Source: JADJLQ01 sp038251405 (GTDB lineage Bacteria; Bacteroidota; Bacteroidia; Chitinophagales; Saprospiraceae). From it: 64,000 nucleotides of DNA. The notes beneath the pieces are model-generated. The model had not been told where the DNA came from, made no database searches, and worked only from the letters and a program-made list of their open reading frames with translations. A program made the position numbers and the translations under genes. Of the stretch, positions 7,730-17,326 are shown one piece after another (the first letter of the stretch is position 1; every line of letters begins with the position of its first letter). Location of the stretch: contig JBBSBH010000004.1 of assembly GCA_038251405.1 (NCBI GenBank), positions 133,210-197,209 of the forward strand, in the 5' to 3' direction.

Positions 7730-9598
7730 TTAATTGTAACCAGGTAATTGTTTTAAAGAAATAACTCCAGTAGAATTTTGAAGATCTATTTGAGTTTGTG
7801 GCAGTGGAAAATACTCGCTTACACCTTTTGTAAATACGGAAGTAGGATTTACTGATTGAAATGACTTCTTAGTCTTTTCTACTGATTGATAAGTATTCAA
7901 CGTATTAGCCATTGAGCCTGATCCATCGTCCCATCTTTGCAGATCAAAAAAACGATGCCCTTCCATAGCTAATTCCAACCTTCGTTCGAATCGAACAGCT
8001 TTTTTTGTAAAATCTTTGCCTTTCGCAGAGAAAGTCCCGGCAGGCCATAGAGCAATTTTATATTTATCGGCAGGTGTAGAAGAGGCCGATGTAGTATATT
8101 TAGAATTTGCAGCGGAATAGGTTGCATTTGAATAAACCCATCCGGCAGGATCAGCAGCTCTGGCACGTACCCGATTTACATAATCTTGCGCCTTATCAAT
8201 CGCGCCTACTTCAGCTTCACATTCAGCAGCCCATAAAAGTATATCTGCAAACCGGATAAAGGTATAATTATTGGCATTGATTTGAGTGGCACCCCAAAAT
8301 GCAGTTTCATTGGAAGAAAGATTTCCAAATTGACTCTTAGCATATACATTTTTCTTAGGGCTAAAAACACCATTCACTGAAAGATCACGAATCCAAAGTA
8401 CAGAATGAGGGCCCCAATCCAGGTAAGGCACTCCAGGTCTTCCAATAGTCCAATCGATTCTGGGGTCAAGATTACCATCATACACATTTGCAGCAATGCC
8501 ATCATTCACTCCTTTACCATCATTCCAGGTATCCAATAATGGCAATCCATCAGCGTCAGTTTTGAATGCATTAGCTAGATTGTAAGATGGATTATTGAAA
8601 CCACAGCAACCACCTGGTGCACCATTTCCGTTGGGGAAATTCAATACATCACCAAAATTTCCATTTAATTGTGAGCCGTCATTTACTGACATTTGGCAAG
8701 CGAAGATTGATTCTGGACCATTTTTAGTTTGAGCATTAAAATTACTCTCAAAATTTACTAATGCATATTTATCACCTTTAGCTGTAACACCATTTGCTAT
8801 CAATTCTTCCAATAAGGGTTTTGCAGCAGAGAATTTATCTTGAAACATATAAGCTTTGGCGAGAAAGGCCTGGGCAGCCCATTTATTGACACGACCTACT
8901 TGAGATTGGGTACCAGGTAAATTGTCCTTTGCAAAAACTAAATCGGCTTCAATTTTAGACCATATATCAATGAAATTACCTGAGGCATCTACATTATTTA
9001 CATTAAGATTACCATTTGCTATGGTCACAGTTTCATCTACATAGGGAGGATATTTCCACATTTTCTGGGCATCCATATGATAAAAAGCTCTTAAAAATTT
9101 TGATTCAGCTTCCAGTCTTTTCGATTCAGCAGCATCTATATCAGTGGCTTGTGGAAGCAATCTAAGTACTTCGTTTGCTCTTTGTATACCTGTATAAAGT
9201 ATAGTCCATTTATAATTCATATACGTATTCGTCCCACCCGTAGCAGAAAGGCTCCAGGTAGCTAATTGTACTATAGGGGGCTGATCAGTAGGCGTAGAGC
9301 CTTTATAAGAATCATCAGCGCACACACTGCCATATATCCAATTAGAACATGCGCTTGCATAGGTGATGCCGGTAGGATTTACCACCCCTGCGACCCCAGC
9401 CAGATTGGTCAAACCCAGTTCGCCATCTAATACGGAGTACGCACCAATAAGCAGGGCATTAATACCTGCTTTATTTATTACGGTCGCAGATGATAATGCC
9501 CCTAATGGTTGCTTATCCAGAAAGTCATTGCAGCCCATATTAGCTACCACCAGTAACAGACTTGCTGTTATTATTATACTATTTATTTTATTTTTCAT
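7730..9598 (-). CDS. SusD/RagB-family outer-membrane lipoprotein
   Basis: The glycan-binding partner of a SusC-type transporter, lying as a lid on the cell surface. The 622-aa protein has a lipoprotein signal with lipobox Cys at residue 23 (VVANMGC) followed by NDFLDKQPLG, the classic SusD N-terminus. The C-terminal half has IRFADILLWAAECEAEVG and RRLELAMEGHRFFDLQRW, which are RagB/SusD hallmarks. It lies 26 bases downstream of susC. The glycan is unknown; the nearby GH172 gene points to a furanoside such as a fructan or arabinan (inference). Confidence 0.95.
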   Translation of the reverse strand: MKNKINSIIITASLLLVVANMGCNDFLDKQPLGALSSATVINKAGINALLIGAYSVLDGELGLTNLAGVAGVVNPTGITYASACSNWIYGSVCADDSYKGSTPTDQPPIVQLATWSLSATGGTNTYMNYKWTILYTGIQRANEVLRLLPQATDIDAAESKRLEAESKFLRAFYHMDAQKMWKYPPYVDETVTIANGNLNVNNVDASGNFIDIWSKIEADLVFAKDNLPGTQSQVGRVNKWAAQAFLAKAYMFQDKFSAAKPLLEELIANGVTAKGDKYALVNFESNFNAQTKNGPESIFACQMSVNDGSQLNGNFGDVLNFPNGNGAPGGCCGFNNPSYNLANAFKTDADGLPLLDTWNDGKGVNDGIAANVYDGNLDPRIDWTIGRPGVPYLDWGPHSVLWIRDLSVNGVFSPKKNVYAKSQFGNLSSNETAFWGATQINANNYTFIRFADILLWAAECEAEVGAIDKAQDYVNRVRARAADPAGWVYSNATYSAANSKYTTSASSTPADKYKIALWPAGTFSAKGKDFTKKAVRFERRLELAMEGHRFFDLQRWDDGSGSMANTLNTYQSVEKTKKSFQSVNPTSVFTKGVSEYFPLPQTQIDLQNSTGVISLKQLPGYN

Positions 9599-9624
9599 TT
9601 TTAATTTTTAATTTATTTATTGGT

Positions 9625-12600
9625 TTAGAAAGTAATGGATAAGCCTCCTGTAATCATTTTTTGATTGGCAGGATACGCTCCCCCATCGATACCAAAATTG
9701 GTAGAAGTGGTGGTAGATCCTAATATTTCAGGATCCAGACCTGTATATTTTGTGGCGGTGAAAAGATTGACGCCTTGCAAATAAACTCTCATATTGGATG
9801 CACTTATTTTTTTCAAAATAGCAGCTGGTATTGAATACCCTATTTGAAGGCTCTTCAATCTAAGGAAAGAACCATCTTCCATAAGATAGGAACTGAAGGC
9901 CGTGTTATTACTAAAATTAGCGCCTCTTTCAAGTTTTGGCACAGTAGCATTTGGCCTTTCAGGTGTCCAGCTGTTGTCAACAGCATTCTTACTAATAGCC
10001 ACATCAAATGTCTGCGGAAAATCAATGGAATTTCTTACCTGATTGATTACATCATGACCTACCATGGCATACCAAAACATGCCCAGATCGAAGCCTTTAT
10101 AGTTTGTACTAAGTGTGAGACCGGATGTAAAATCTGGATTTGGATTGCCAAAATGGGTTCGGTCATTTGCATCTATTTTACCGTCACCATTGATATCTGC
10201 ATATCGGTTTCGGCCTGGTGCGGCGGCATCTTGTTTAGGAGCTGCATCTACTTCGGCCTGGGATTGGAATAAACCTATTTGTTTATATCCGAAAAATGCG
10301 CCTATAGGTTGACCTGCCTGCAATCTGGATTGACCATAATCTATGTATAAAAATCCTGGAGGAACACTTTTTACTTCATTTTTATAGGTAGTCAAATTAG
10401 CTGAAAGATCGAATGTTAGATCGGATGAAATCTTTCCATGATATCCAATATTTAAGTCAATACCTGTATTTTGAATATCTCCGGAATTGACTAAGGGAGG
10501 TTTTGATCCACCAGCAGTAGCAGGAACTGCAGCCGGAAACAACAAACCATTAATTGCTTTTTTATACCATTCTGCAGAGATGTCCAATTTCCCATTAAAC
10601 AAACTGGCATCAAACCCGATATTGGTAATCACATCTTCTTCCCAGGTGGTATTTTCATTGCCAAATTGGCTGGCAAATAAGCCTTGAGATGGTGTAGTAC
10701 TGGTTCCATTTATATCATAATATGACTCTACACTACTTTGGCTGTACAAAGTAAAAGCATTGGTAGGACTTACATTTGAAATAGATCCCAGCACGCCCCA
10801 TCCTCCTCTGATTTTCAGATCAGAAAGCCAATTAATATTTTTCATGAAAGGCTCTGCTGAAATTCTCCATCCAGCTGTCATGGAAGGAAAAACTCCATAT
10901 CTTTTTGAGGGAGCAAAAACGGACGCTCCATCTCTTCTCAAAGTACCACTCAGGTAATATTTATTATCGAAATTATAATCTGCCCGTCCAAAAATTGAAA
11001 ACAAGGAATTTTCATATGGGGTGGCATTTCCATTAATGATAATATTGGAATTGCTTTGTCCGGTAGGCGTGCCGAAATTCAAGGTCCACAATAATGGATC
11101 TACTGTTAGATTGCCAGGGTCTGTGACATAATAGCTTCCCCTGGAACCGCTTACTCCTCTGCCCGCATTTTTAATGGCTTCAGTACCTCCCAGCAGATTC
11201 AAATTGTGGTGTGCTCCAAAAGTATTTTTATAACTTAACGTATTAGTAAAAGTGAGACTATTCGTATTTCCGTAGTTTTCTATAAAACTATTGGGATTAG
11301 AGGAGTTTTCTGCATTTTCATATGCTGTATAAACAAATTGATAGTTGTTAAATAGATCAACATTACCACCCACACTGGTCTTAGCAGTAAAGTTTTTAAG
11401 AAAATCTACTTCAGCATAAACGTTTCCAAGTAAGCCGTATCTATTTTCTTTATTGTTTTTGGTGCGTTCCTGAATAGCTACCGGATTAGGTGAATTTCCC
11501 AAACTTCTGGATTGACCACCCGCGAAGTTTCCTTTGATATCATAAACAGGGACGATCCTGGGCATTCTAAATGCGGCATTGATTGAGTTTGCATTATTTA
11601 CACCTGGCAATCCCAAATAACCTGGGTTTTTCTTGTAATTAAAAAATGCGCTTTCTCCTATCCTGATATTTTTGCTGACATTAAAAGCAGAGTTTATTCT
11701 GGCACCATATCTTTTGAGATTGGTGTGTATTAAAGTTCCGTCCTGATCAAGATAATTCAAAGACATCAGGTAAGTTCCTTTATCACTACCTCCACTAATA
11801 GAAAGATTATGATTAATAATGTTAGCTGGTTTAAAAATTTCATGGAACCAGTCTGTGCCTTCCTTATTTGCTTTTGTAATTTGATTGGTATACAAAGCAT
11901 ACGTGGACGGGTCAGTTTTAGCACTCTCCCCTACTTGCCCGGTAGGTGTAATATAGTCTGGTACTACAGCTGACGCTCCACTCCCATATTGAGCATGCAC
12001 TGCCGGTATACCACTATTTTTAAATTGCGTCCATATGGCATTGGCATTTTCTGTAGGAGTAGCCAAATCCCATCCATTTTTCAATGGTCGTTGACTGCCA
12101 AAATAGGTATCATAGGTCACCGATACTTTACCGGATTTTCCTCTTTTGGTGGTTACTATGATTACTCCATTCGACCCTCGTACACCATAAATGGCAGCCG
12201 CACCAGCATCTTTTAAAATTTGAATCGATTCGATATCATTAGGATTCAGATCGCTGATATTGCCTTGAGTTCCGTCTATGATCATTAACGGGGCTGTACT
12301 CCCTACAGAAGTGATTCCACGCACACGTATATTACTGGGACCACCTGGCTGCCCTGAATTAATGATCGTTACTCCGGCTGCATTTCCTTGCAAAACAGAT
12401 TCAATGGTACCTGATGGCACTTGCTTTAAATTTTTTAAATCAACAACGGTCACAGATCCAGTAATGTCTTTTTTCTTTTGCGAAGAATAGCCGGTGACCA
12501 CTATTTCGTCTAATACTGTAGAAGAAACGGCACCCATGGATATATTTACTACCATAGGCGAGGTAGCGTTAATACTTACCGTTTGACTATAAGGATTATA

Positions 12601-12828
12601 TCCTACAAAAGTTACTGACAAATGATACGTACCAAATGGGATCTCATCAATAGTGTATTTTCCCTCCAGGTCAGTAGAGCTACCTAGTCCTAATTCAGTG
12701 ATACCGATATTGGCAAACTCCAGTGGGACACCATCGCCAGTCACTATACCTTGAATTGAACCCCTCTGAGCCCATAAGTAAATGCCGGAGATAACAAAGA
12801 GATAAGTAAATGCAAATTTTAGTTTCAT
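9625..12828 (-). CDS. SusC/RagA-family TonB-linked outer-membrane transporter
   Basis: A 1067-aa TonB-dependent channel that imports oligosaccharides. A signal peptide (LFVISGIYLWA) precedes a carboxypeptidase-D-like domain (residues about 22-105, GSIQGIVTGDGVPLEFANI). The plug domain follows with VVTGYSSQKKKDITGSV and the SusC signature LMIIDGTQGNISDLNPNDI, then a 22-strand barrel ending in Phe (MITGGLSITF). It is the first gene of the susC-susD-propeller operon and is preceded by three LacI-type palindromes. Confidence 0.96.
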   Translation of the reverse strand: MKLKFAFTYLFVISGIYLWAQRGSIQGIVTGDGVPLEFANIGITELGLGSSTDLEGKYTIDEIPFGTYHLSVTFVGYNPYSQTVSINATSPMVVNISMGAVSSTVLDEIVVTGYSSQKKKDITGSVTVVDLKNLKQVPSGTIESVLQGNAAGVTIINSGQPGGPSNIRVRGITSVGSTAPLMIIDGTQGNISDLNPNDIESIQILKDAGAAAIYGVRGSNGVIIVTTKRGKSGKVSVTYDTYFGSQRPLKNGWDLATPTENANAIWTQFKNSGIPAVHAQYGSGASAVVPDYITPTGQVGESAKTDPSTYALYTNQITKANKEGTDWFHEIFKPANIINHNLSISGGSDKGTYLMSLNYLDQDGTLIHTNLKRYGARINSAFNVSKNIRIGESAFFNYKKNPGYLGLPGVNNANSINAAFRMPRIVPVYDIKGNFAGGQSRSLGNSPNPVAIQERTKNNKENRYGLLGNVYAEVDFLKNFTAKTSVGGNVDLFNNYQFVYTAYENAENSSNPNSFIENYGNTNSLTFTNTLSYKNTFGAHHNLNLLGGTEAIKNAGRGVSGSRGSYYVTDPGNLTVDPLLWTLNFGTPTGQSNSNIIINGNATPYENSLFSIFGRADYNFDNKYYLSGTLRRDGASVFAPSKRYGVFPSMTAGWRISAEPFMKNINWLSDLKIRGGWGVLGSISNVSPTNAFTLYSQSSVESYYDINGTSTTPSQGLFASQFGNENTTWEEDVITNIGFDASLFNGKLDISAEWYKKAINGLLFPAAVPATAGGSKPPLVNSGDIQNTGIDLNIGYHGKISSDLTFDLSANLTTYKNEVKSVPPGFLYIDYGQSRLQAGQPIGAFFGYKQIGLFQSQAEVDAAPKQDAAAPGRNRYADINGDGKIDANDRTHFGNPNPDFTSGLTLSTNYKGFDLGMFWYAMVGHDVINQVRNSIDFPQTFDVAISKNAVDNSWTPERPNATVPKLERGANFSNNTAFSSYLMEDGSFLRLKSLQIGYSIPAAILKKISASNMRVYLQGVNLFTATKYTGLDPEILGSTTTSTNFGIDGGAYPANQKMITGGLSITF

Positions 12829-12860
12829 ACATATAAAGTTTAATTATTTGAATAAGTTAA

Positions 12861-12874
12861 CGCAATCGATTGCG
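12861..12874. promoter_or_regulatory. LacI-type operator 1, CGCAATCGATTGCG
   Basis: A perfect 14-bp palindrome 32 bases upstream of the susC start, with a central CG as in LacI/GalR-family sites. An identical copy lies at 12,941-12,954. The divergently transcribed LacI-family gene next door is the obvious binder. Confidence 0.8.
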
Positions 12875-12879
12875 ATAAA

Positions 12880-12889
12880 CAATCGATTG
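12880..12889. promoter_or_regulatory. LacI-type operator 2, CAATCGATTG (half-extended)
   Basis: A 10-bp core identical to operator 1, extended by GC on one side only, so it is probably weaker. Its centre is 17 bp from operator 1 and 63 bp (about six helical turns) from operator 3. Confidence 0.65.
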
Positions 12890-12940
12890 CATATATATTA
12901 CTGCAACGTAAGCGTAAATATAAAACGAAATTGTATATTA

Positions 12941-12954
12941 CGCAATCGATTGCG
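12941..12954. promoter_or_regulatory. LacI-type operator 3, CGCAATCGATTGCG
   Basis: An exact copy of operator 1, 80 bp from it centre to centre and closer to the regulator gene. Three sites in the divergent region allow a DNA loop or control of both promoters. Confidence 0.8.
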
Positions 12955-13133
12955 AAATATTTTGAATAAATTTTGAACCATGGGCCAATTGCTATCCACT
13001 ATTAGAACAAAATTTCATTCTTGAAAACATTCCAAGTTGGAAAGAATATGGCATGTTTGAAAATTTAATGTTTATGAATATTTAATGTTATAAATCAAAT
13101 TATTCTTTCCTTTACTTAAACAAAAGAAAAAAA

Positions 13134-14210
13134 GTGAAGAAAAAAACACATGTCACCATATATGATTTAGCTGCTGAATTAAAAGTATCTCCATCCACTA
13201 TTTCCAGAGCTTTGAGCGGTCATAATAGTATAAGTAAGGAAAAGGTAAAAGAGATCATCCAGCTGGCCAAGAAGAGAAACTATATTCCCAATGATATCGC
13301 GTCTAATCTAAGAAAGGCAAAAAGTAATAATATTGGTGTCATTACAACCTGGATCAACCGAACATTTCATTCTGAAATCATAAGCGGAGTGGAAGAAGAA
13401 GTGTCGAATAAAGGCATGAATGTAATCATACTACAATCTCACGATAGATATAAAGACGAAGTTGAAAATGCAAAAGCACTTTTGAATAGCAGAGTGAGTG
13501 GCTTGATCGTATCACTAGCCATGGAAACAAAAAATTACGACCATTTTGAGCCATTTTTCAGGAACCAGATTCCAGTAGTATTTGCTGATCGGGCACCGGG
13601 GCCAGAAATAAAATGCCACCAGGTATTAATTGATAATGAGCTAACTGCTTATGTGGCTACCAAACATTTAATTGATCAGGGGTGTAGACGAATTGCACAT
13701 CTTTCTGGCCAAAAACACAGAGAAAATTATAAGGAGCGTATTCAGGGTTATAATAAAGCGTTACGCGAAAGTGGCCTGAGATTGGATAAAAAATATATCT
13801 ATGAGCTGGCTACTAAAAGCGCTGAAGAAGGAGTAATGGCAACCCGGGAATTGATGTCATTACCAGAACCGCCAGACGCTATTTTCTGCACAAATGATAG
13901 CATGGCAATCGCTATCATTCAATTTTGTAAATCGGTAGGCATAAAGATTCCTGAGCAGCTATGTATCATGGGGTTCAATAATGATCCTACCTGCAAGATT
14001 ATAGAACCAAATTTAACCTCAACTGTTAATCCTGGCTTTGAAATCGGTAAGGAGTCGGGTAAATTATTATTGGATCTATTGCATTTCAATTGGAAGCCTA
14101 AGGAATACAGAACCATCACACTAGATACACAATTGATAGCCAGAGAATCTACTGCGAGATTGAATTTTGTAAAAAAAGGCAAACCTGCTTTATTGGAAAC
14201 TTTCCAATAG
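13134..14210 (+). CDS. LacI-family transcriptional regulator
   Basis: A 358-aa sugar-responsive repressor. The N-terminal HTH reads VTIYDLAAELKVSPSTISRAL (residues about 7-27), followed by the hinge region (NYIPNDIASNLRKAKSNNIG) and a periplasmic-binding-protein-like sensor domain (CTNDSMAIAI, IMGFNNDP). The start is GTG at 13,134, since the frame then begins MKKKTHVTIYDLA as usual. It faces the susC operon with three operators between, so it very likely regulates it. Its last 21 bases overlap the convergent gene ending at 14,190. Confidence 0.95.
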   Translation: MKKKTHVTIYDLAAELKVSPSTISRALSGHNSISKEKVKEIIQLAKKRNYIPNDIASNLRKAKSNNIGVITTWINRTFHSEIISGVEEEVSNKGMNVIILQSHDRYKDEVENAKALLNSRVSGLIVSLAMETKNYDHFEPFFRNQIPVVFADRAPGPEIKCHQVLIDNELTAYVATKHLIDQGCRRIAHLSGQKHRENYKERIQGYNKALRESGLRLDKKYIYELATKSAEEGVMATRELMSLPEPPDAIFCTNDSMAIAIIQFCKSVGIKIPEQLCIMGFNNDPTCKIIEPNLTSTVNPGFEIGKESGKLLLDLLHFNWKPKEYRTITLDTQLIARESTARLNFVKKGKPALLETFQ

Positions 14211-14597
14211 CTCTGGATTTTTTTCAAAATCAAACCAGACCTTTTGACCATTATCCTGTTTATTGAAATAAGGAGTTGAAGGAAATGCATTTAATTCATC
14301 TTTATTAAAGCCACCTGGATCCAAAACTATAGACTTGTTCTCTTTAATCCAATATTTCACATGATCCAGGAATGAAAGCTGATCAAAATACGCCATGGGA
14401 ATAACCAGAAAATCTGCTTGTGGTATTATGCTTTCAGGTTCTGATATCATAGCTCCAACTTTGGTACCTTCCAGCCAGGACCGAATATCGGCAAAATGTG
14501 GATGATCCTGAGAAAGGGCAATATTGGGCACTCCCGCCGCAGCTAATATTCTCGCTGTATGCAAATCGGGGACTGAAGTCACTAGTTCAAGATTCAT
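14190..14597 (-). CDS. Conserved-looking 135-aa protein, function unknown
   Basis: I do not recognise a family. The N-terminus (MNLELVTSVPDLHTARILAAAGVPNIALS) suggests an alpha/beta fold, with later acidic and aromatic stretches (ESIIPQADFLVIPMAYFD). There is no signal peptide and no membrane segment. The start is 6 bases after the stop of the ATP-grasp-like gene, so the two form an operon and may work together. The 3' end overlaps lacI by 21 bases, convergently. Confidence 0.6.
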   Translation of the reverse strand: MNLELVTSVPDLHTARILAAAGVPNIALSQDHPHFADIRSWLEGTKVGAMISEPESIIPQADFLVIPMAYFDQLSFLDHVKYWIKENKSIVLDPGGFNKDELNAFPSTPYFNKQDNGQKVWFDFEKNPELLESFQ

Positions 14598-14603
14598 CTT
14601 CTG

Positions 14604-15785
14604 TTATGATTCGAAAAAGCAAATAGATGACCCCACCCAGTCAAAATCCGCATTGTATCGTACTCCTATCATTTTACCTTTACTCAGGCGCACAAGGTTC
14701 TGCACTACCCTTGGCCTTTGCTCAGGACCTTCCCAGATAGCCATCATTCTGATTTCAGCTTTAGTGGGTATGTTTAAGGTTTTTATAGCTGGAATATAAT
14801 GGACTTTTTTCTGAAGAATCCACTCATGCGGCTCTTTAATATTTTCAATATCCTCTTTTTTTACATCTATTACTACTCCCATGCCTGCATAACTATATAA
14901 AGGTTTAAGTACATAATCATTTAAATTATCAGGAATAGTCTTGAGATCTGAGATACAGATAGTTTCAGGGACAAAATCGCTTTTTATATACGGTAATAGA
15001 TATTTAGAAACCCGATAATACCAATTTGGATGCGGTAACCAGGTCACATCCAGGTCTTGAGTGAGGTCAATGCTTTCTATTTTTTTCGCAAAAAATTCGT
15101 CAAAAATTAATCGATTATAAATTCTTGAAATCTTTTGCTTCTTCCCGTCCTTTTCATAGTATAACATCCTGCCATCTTGCTTCAGCTTAGTGACACATAC
15201 CGTTTCTATGCCAAGTAATTTCTTGGTTGCTGCAAAGTCTACTTTTGTTTTTTGTTCTTCCGGCAAATGATCAAGCAATATTACTTCGGCGGGGTCTGCA
15301 TCGGCAATAATGATTTTCTTCAGGTCTTCGACCTCCTGCAGTTGGCTGGTGTTTATTAATGAGGTCAAATGATCAGGAAGATGAAACACTTCCCTGCATG
15401 CCCTGGCTTTTAACAACATAAAAGCATAAAGCGAAGGGAATCCCTGCATTTCAATCAATTGAGGTACTATCTCCCCTTTCTCATTTTCACAGACTCCAAA
15501 ATCAAAAATCAAAAAAGGTGAATACTTGGGGTCATTGGGGAATCGCTGGTGTGCAGGAATAGACTTTTCAGAGAATGCATAAAAGTCTTTATCCACAATA
15601 AAATCAATCAAATCATCACAAGCTCTTAACAACATTCCTTTTAAATCATCAGGAATAAATATAGGTGTTTCAGCAACTCTGAAATGTGGCTCTTCTCCGG
15701 TTAATTCTTCAATTTTATGCAGATAAGCCTCATATTTTTCGTGGGTAAATGAAGCATTGAATTGGTTGCGTAATGATTCAATCAT
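14604..15785 (-). CDS. ATP-grasp-like protein, function unknown
   Basis: About 393 aa from the preferred ATG at 15,785 (MIESLRNQFNASFT). A longer reading to 15,842 would run through a strong terminator hairpin, so I reject it. The C-terminal half looks like an ATP-grasp fold: DYVLKPLYSYAGMGVVIDV resembles the Lys-bearing glycine-rich loop, and KAEIRMMAIWEG and NLVRLSKGKMIGVRYN resemble the metal-binding strands. The N-terminal half has FDFGVCENEKGEIVPQLIEMQG. A peptide or amide ligase role is inferred from fold alone. The partner is the 135-aa gene downstream. Confidence 0.6.
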   Translation of the reverse strand: MIESLRNQFNASFTHEKYEAYLHKIEELTGEEPHFRVAETPIFIPDDLKGMLLRACDDLIDFIVDKDFYAFSEKSIPAHQRFPNDPKYSPFLIFDFGVCENEKGEIVPQLIEMQGFPSLYAFMLLKARACREVFHLPDHLTSLINTSQLQEVEDLKKIIIADADPAEVILLDHLPEEQKTKVDFAATKKLLGIETVCVTKLKQDGRMLYYEKDGKKQKISRIYNRLIFDEFFAKKIESIDLTQDLDVTWLPHPNWYYRVSKYLLPYIKSDFVPETICISDLKTIPDNLNDYVLKPLYSYAGMGVVIDVKKEDIENIKEPHEWILQKKVHYIPAIKTLNIPTKAEIRMMAIWEGPEQRPRVVQNLVRLSKGKMIGVRYNADFDWVGSSICFFES

Positions 15786-15823
15786 ATGACCAATATAAGG
15801 CAATCTGTGATACCTAAAAATAA

Positions 15824-15855
15824 AAAAGTCTCCGAAAAACATTTCAGAGACTTTT
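15824..15855 (-). terminator. Rho-independent terminator after the MFS gene
   Basis: A perfect 9-bp stem (AAAAGTCTC / GAGACTTTT) with a 14-base loop, flanked by A and T runs so it could work on both strands. In the minus direction it follows the MFS stop by 24 bases and ends in a T-tract. It overlaps the long reading of the next gene and so fixes that gene's start downstream. Confidence 0.8.
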
Positions 15856-15879
15856 GGTATGGTTTTTTTATTCTATTAT

Positions 15880-17097
15880 CTAATGAACAGCCGGTTTTAC
15901 CGCATATTTTTTTCTAAAGAAAAACAAGAATCCGAAAGCGACGATCAGTATAGCAGGAAAAACAGCGATATTATCCAGCGTAGCCTGGCCCGCGGTCAAC
16001 TCTACGGCATCACCGGTCAAGCCACTAGCTACAGCCTTGGCTTTTTCTGAATCTAACCATCCGCCAATAATAGGCTGGAAAATAGATAGACCCACCATTC
16101 CTACACCACCTATCAGCGACATACCCAAAGCTCCAGTCTTCGGAATATATTCAGCAATGAAAGAAATCATATTTGGCCAGAAAAAAGCTACCCCTAAGGC
16201 AAACATTATGGCAGCCAAATAAACCATGGCTCCTGACGCCTGACTCATCAGTACTATAGCTATAGTAGCAATGATAGCAGAACCCAATAGTATTCCGGGT
16301 ATGCTTAATTTATGAATAATTGGGCCTGCAAATAATCTTCCGATGGCCATCAAGCCAGTCACCAGAAATAACACTACAAGTGGCTGAGCCCCACTGGCGC
16401 CTAATATTCTTTCCACCCAGGATTGTGTGCCTAACTCCGTAGTAGCTGACAATACCATGCAAGCGAGCATGAATAAATATAGGGGCGAGGAGAAAATTGC
16501 TTTTATATTAGAAGATGTACTGGCTTTATCCATTTCGTTATTTGTTTGAGGGAATTTCTGACCCCAGAATAAAATGCCATATATAGCTAAAGGTATATAC
16601 ATGAAAGCGATCTTAGTTTGCCAGCCACCACCCATTTTGGTCAAAAACAGAGCGATCAGGGAGCCTATGGCCAATCCACCTGGAAACCAAACGTGAAACC
16701 TATTGAGCATGGTAGCTTTATTATCATCATACATATCTGCTACCATAGGATTGTAGGCAGCTTCTACCATTCCATTGCCAAAGCTTACAAAAAATGTAGA
16801 TACAAATAATGGCAAGAAACTGTGTGATAAAATGGAGAATGTAATCCCAAAAAAATGGCAAATAAAAGCCACCCAGCCCAGTTTTTTAGGGCCTAACGAA
16901 TTGTACAAGGGGCCACCAACCAATGTTGCTATTGGGAATCCAAATGCACCCATAAAATTGATCCAACCCAATTGAGTATCCGTCAGTAGAAAATCCTTTG
17001 CCAGATCATTCATGATGCCTGCCCGAATGGCAAACGCAAATGCAGTGGTGATTAAGGCAAAGCAACTTGCCATGAAAAGTCGATTCTTATTGATCAT
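15880..17097 (-). CDS. MFS transporter, probably sugar uptake
   Basis: A 405-aa inner-membrane carrier with about 12 hydrophobic helices. The loop GGPLYNSLGPKKLGW between helices 2 and 3 is the MFS motif A region, and FGNGMVEAAYNPMVADMYDD resembles the sugar/nucleoside branch. The C-terminal half repeats the pattern (GLMAIGRLFAGPIIHKL). Its position near the SusCD-LacI locus suggests that it carries the released sugar across the inner membrane (inference). A palindrome in the upstream gap may control it. Confidence 0.85.
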   Translation of the reverse strand: MINKNRLFMASCFALITTAFAFAIRAGIMNDLAKDFLLTDTQLGWINFMGAFGFPIATLVGGPLYNSLGPKKLGWVAFICHFFGITFSILSHSFLPLFVSTFFVSFGNGMVEAAYNPMVADMYDDNKATMLNRFHVWFPGGLAIGSLIALFLTKMGGGWQTKIAFMYIPLAIYGILFWGQKFPQTNNEMDKASTSSNIKAIFSSPLYLFMLACMVLSATTELGTQSWVERILGASGAQPLVVLFLVTGLMAIGRLFAGPIIHKLSIPGILLGSAIIATIAIVLMSQASGAMVYLAAIMFALGVAFFWPNMISFIAEYIPKTGALGMSLIGGVGMVGLSIFQPIIGGWLDSEKAKAVASGLTGDAVELTAGQATLDNIAVFPAILIVAFGFLFFFRKKYAVKPAVH

Positions 17098-17124
17098 ACT
17101 ATGAAATTATTTAAGGTTATTATT

Positions 17125-17140
17125 TATTCGAAATCGAATA
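17125..17140. promoter_or_regulatory. Palindrome TATTCGAAATCGAATA upstream of the MFS gene
   Basis: Seven-base arms (TATTCGA / TCGAATA) around AA, 28 bases before the MFS start codon on the minus strand. It differs from the CGCAATCGATTGCG sites, so another regulator would be involved. The 229-base gap otherwise shows nothing clear. Confidence 0.35.
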
Positions 17141-17326
17141 TATGAAAATTTGTTTGACAGGGTAAAAAATATTTATTTTTTTAAGCATGGATTGGTCAAA
17201 CAAAAAATAAAGCTTTGGAAGGTGTAACTGAAATATTGGATTTTGCCAAAAACCAGTTCCCCTTTTTATGAACTGTCATACATTGTATCCTTTATGAATA
17301 TTATTTTTCTATCTTGGAATCAATTC

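Noticed and set aside
9844..12490. Several plus-strand frames opposite susC
   Set aside because: Antisense shadows of the SusC coding sequence.
15786..15842. Longer N-terminus of the ATP-grasp-like protein
   Set aside because: It runs through a 9-bp terminator stem belonging to the MFS gene.
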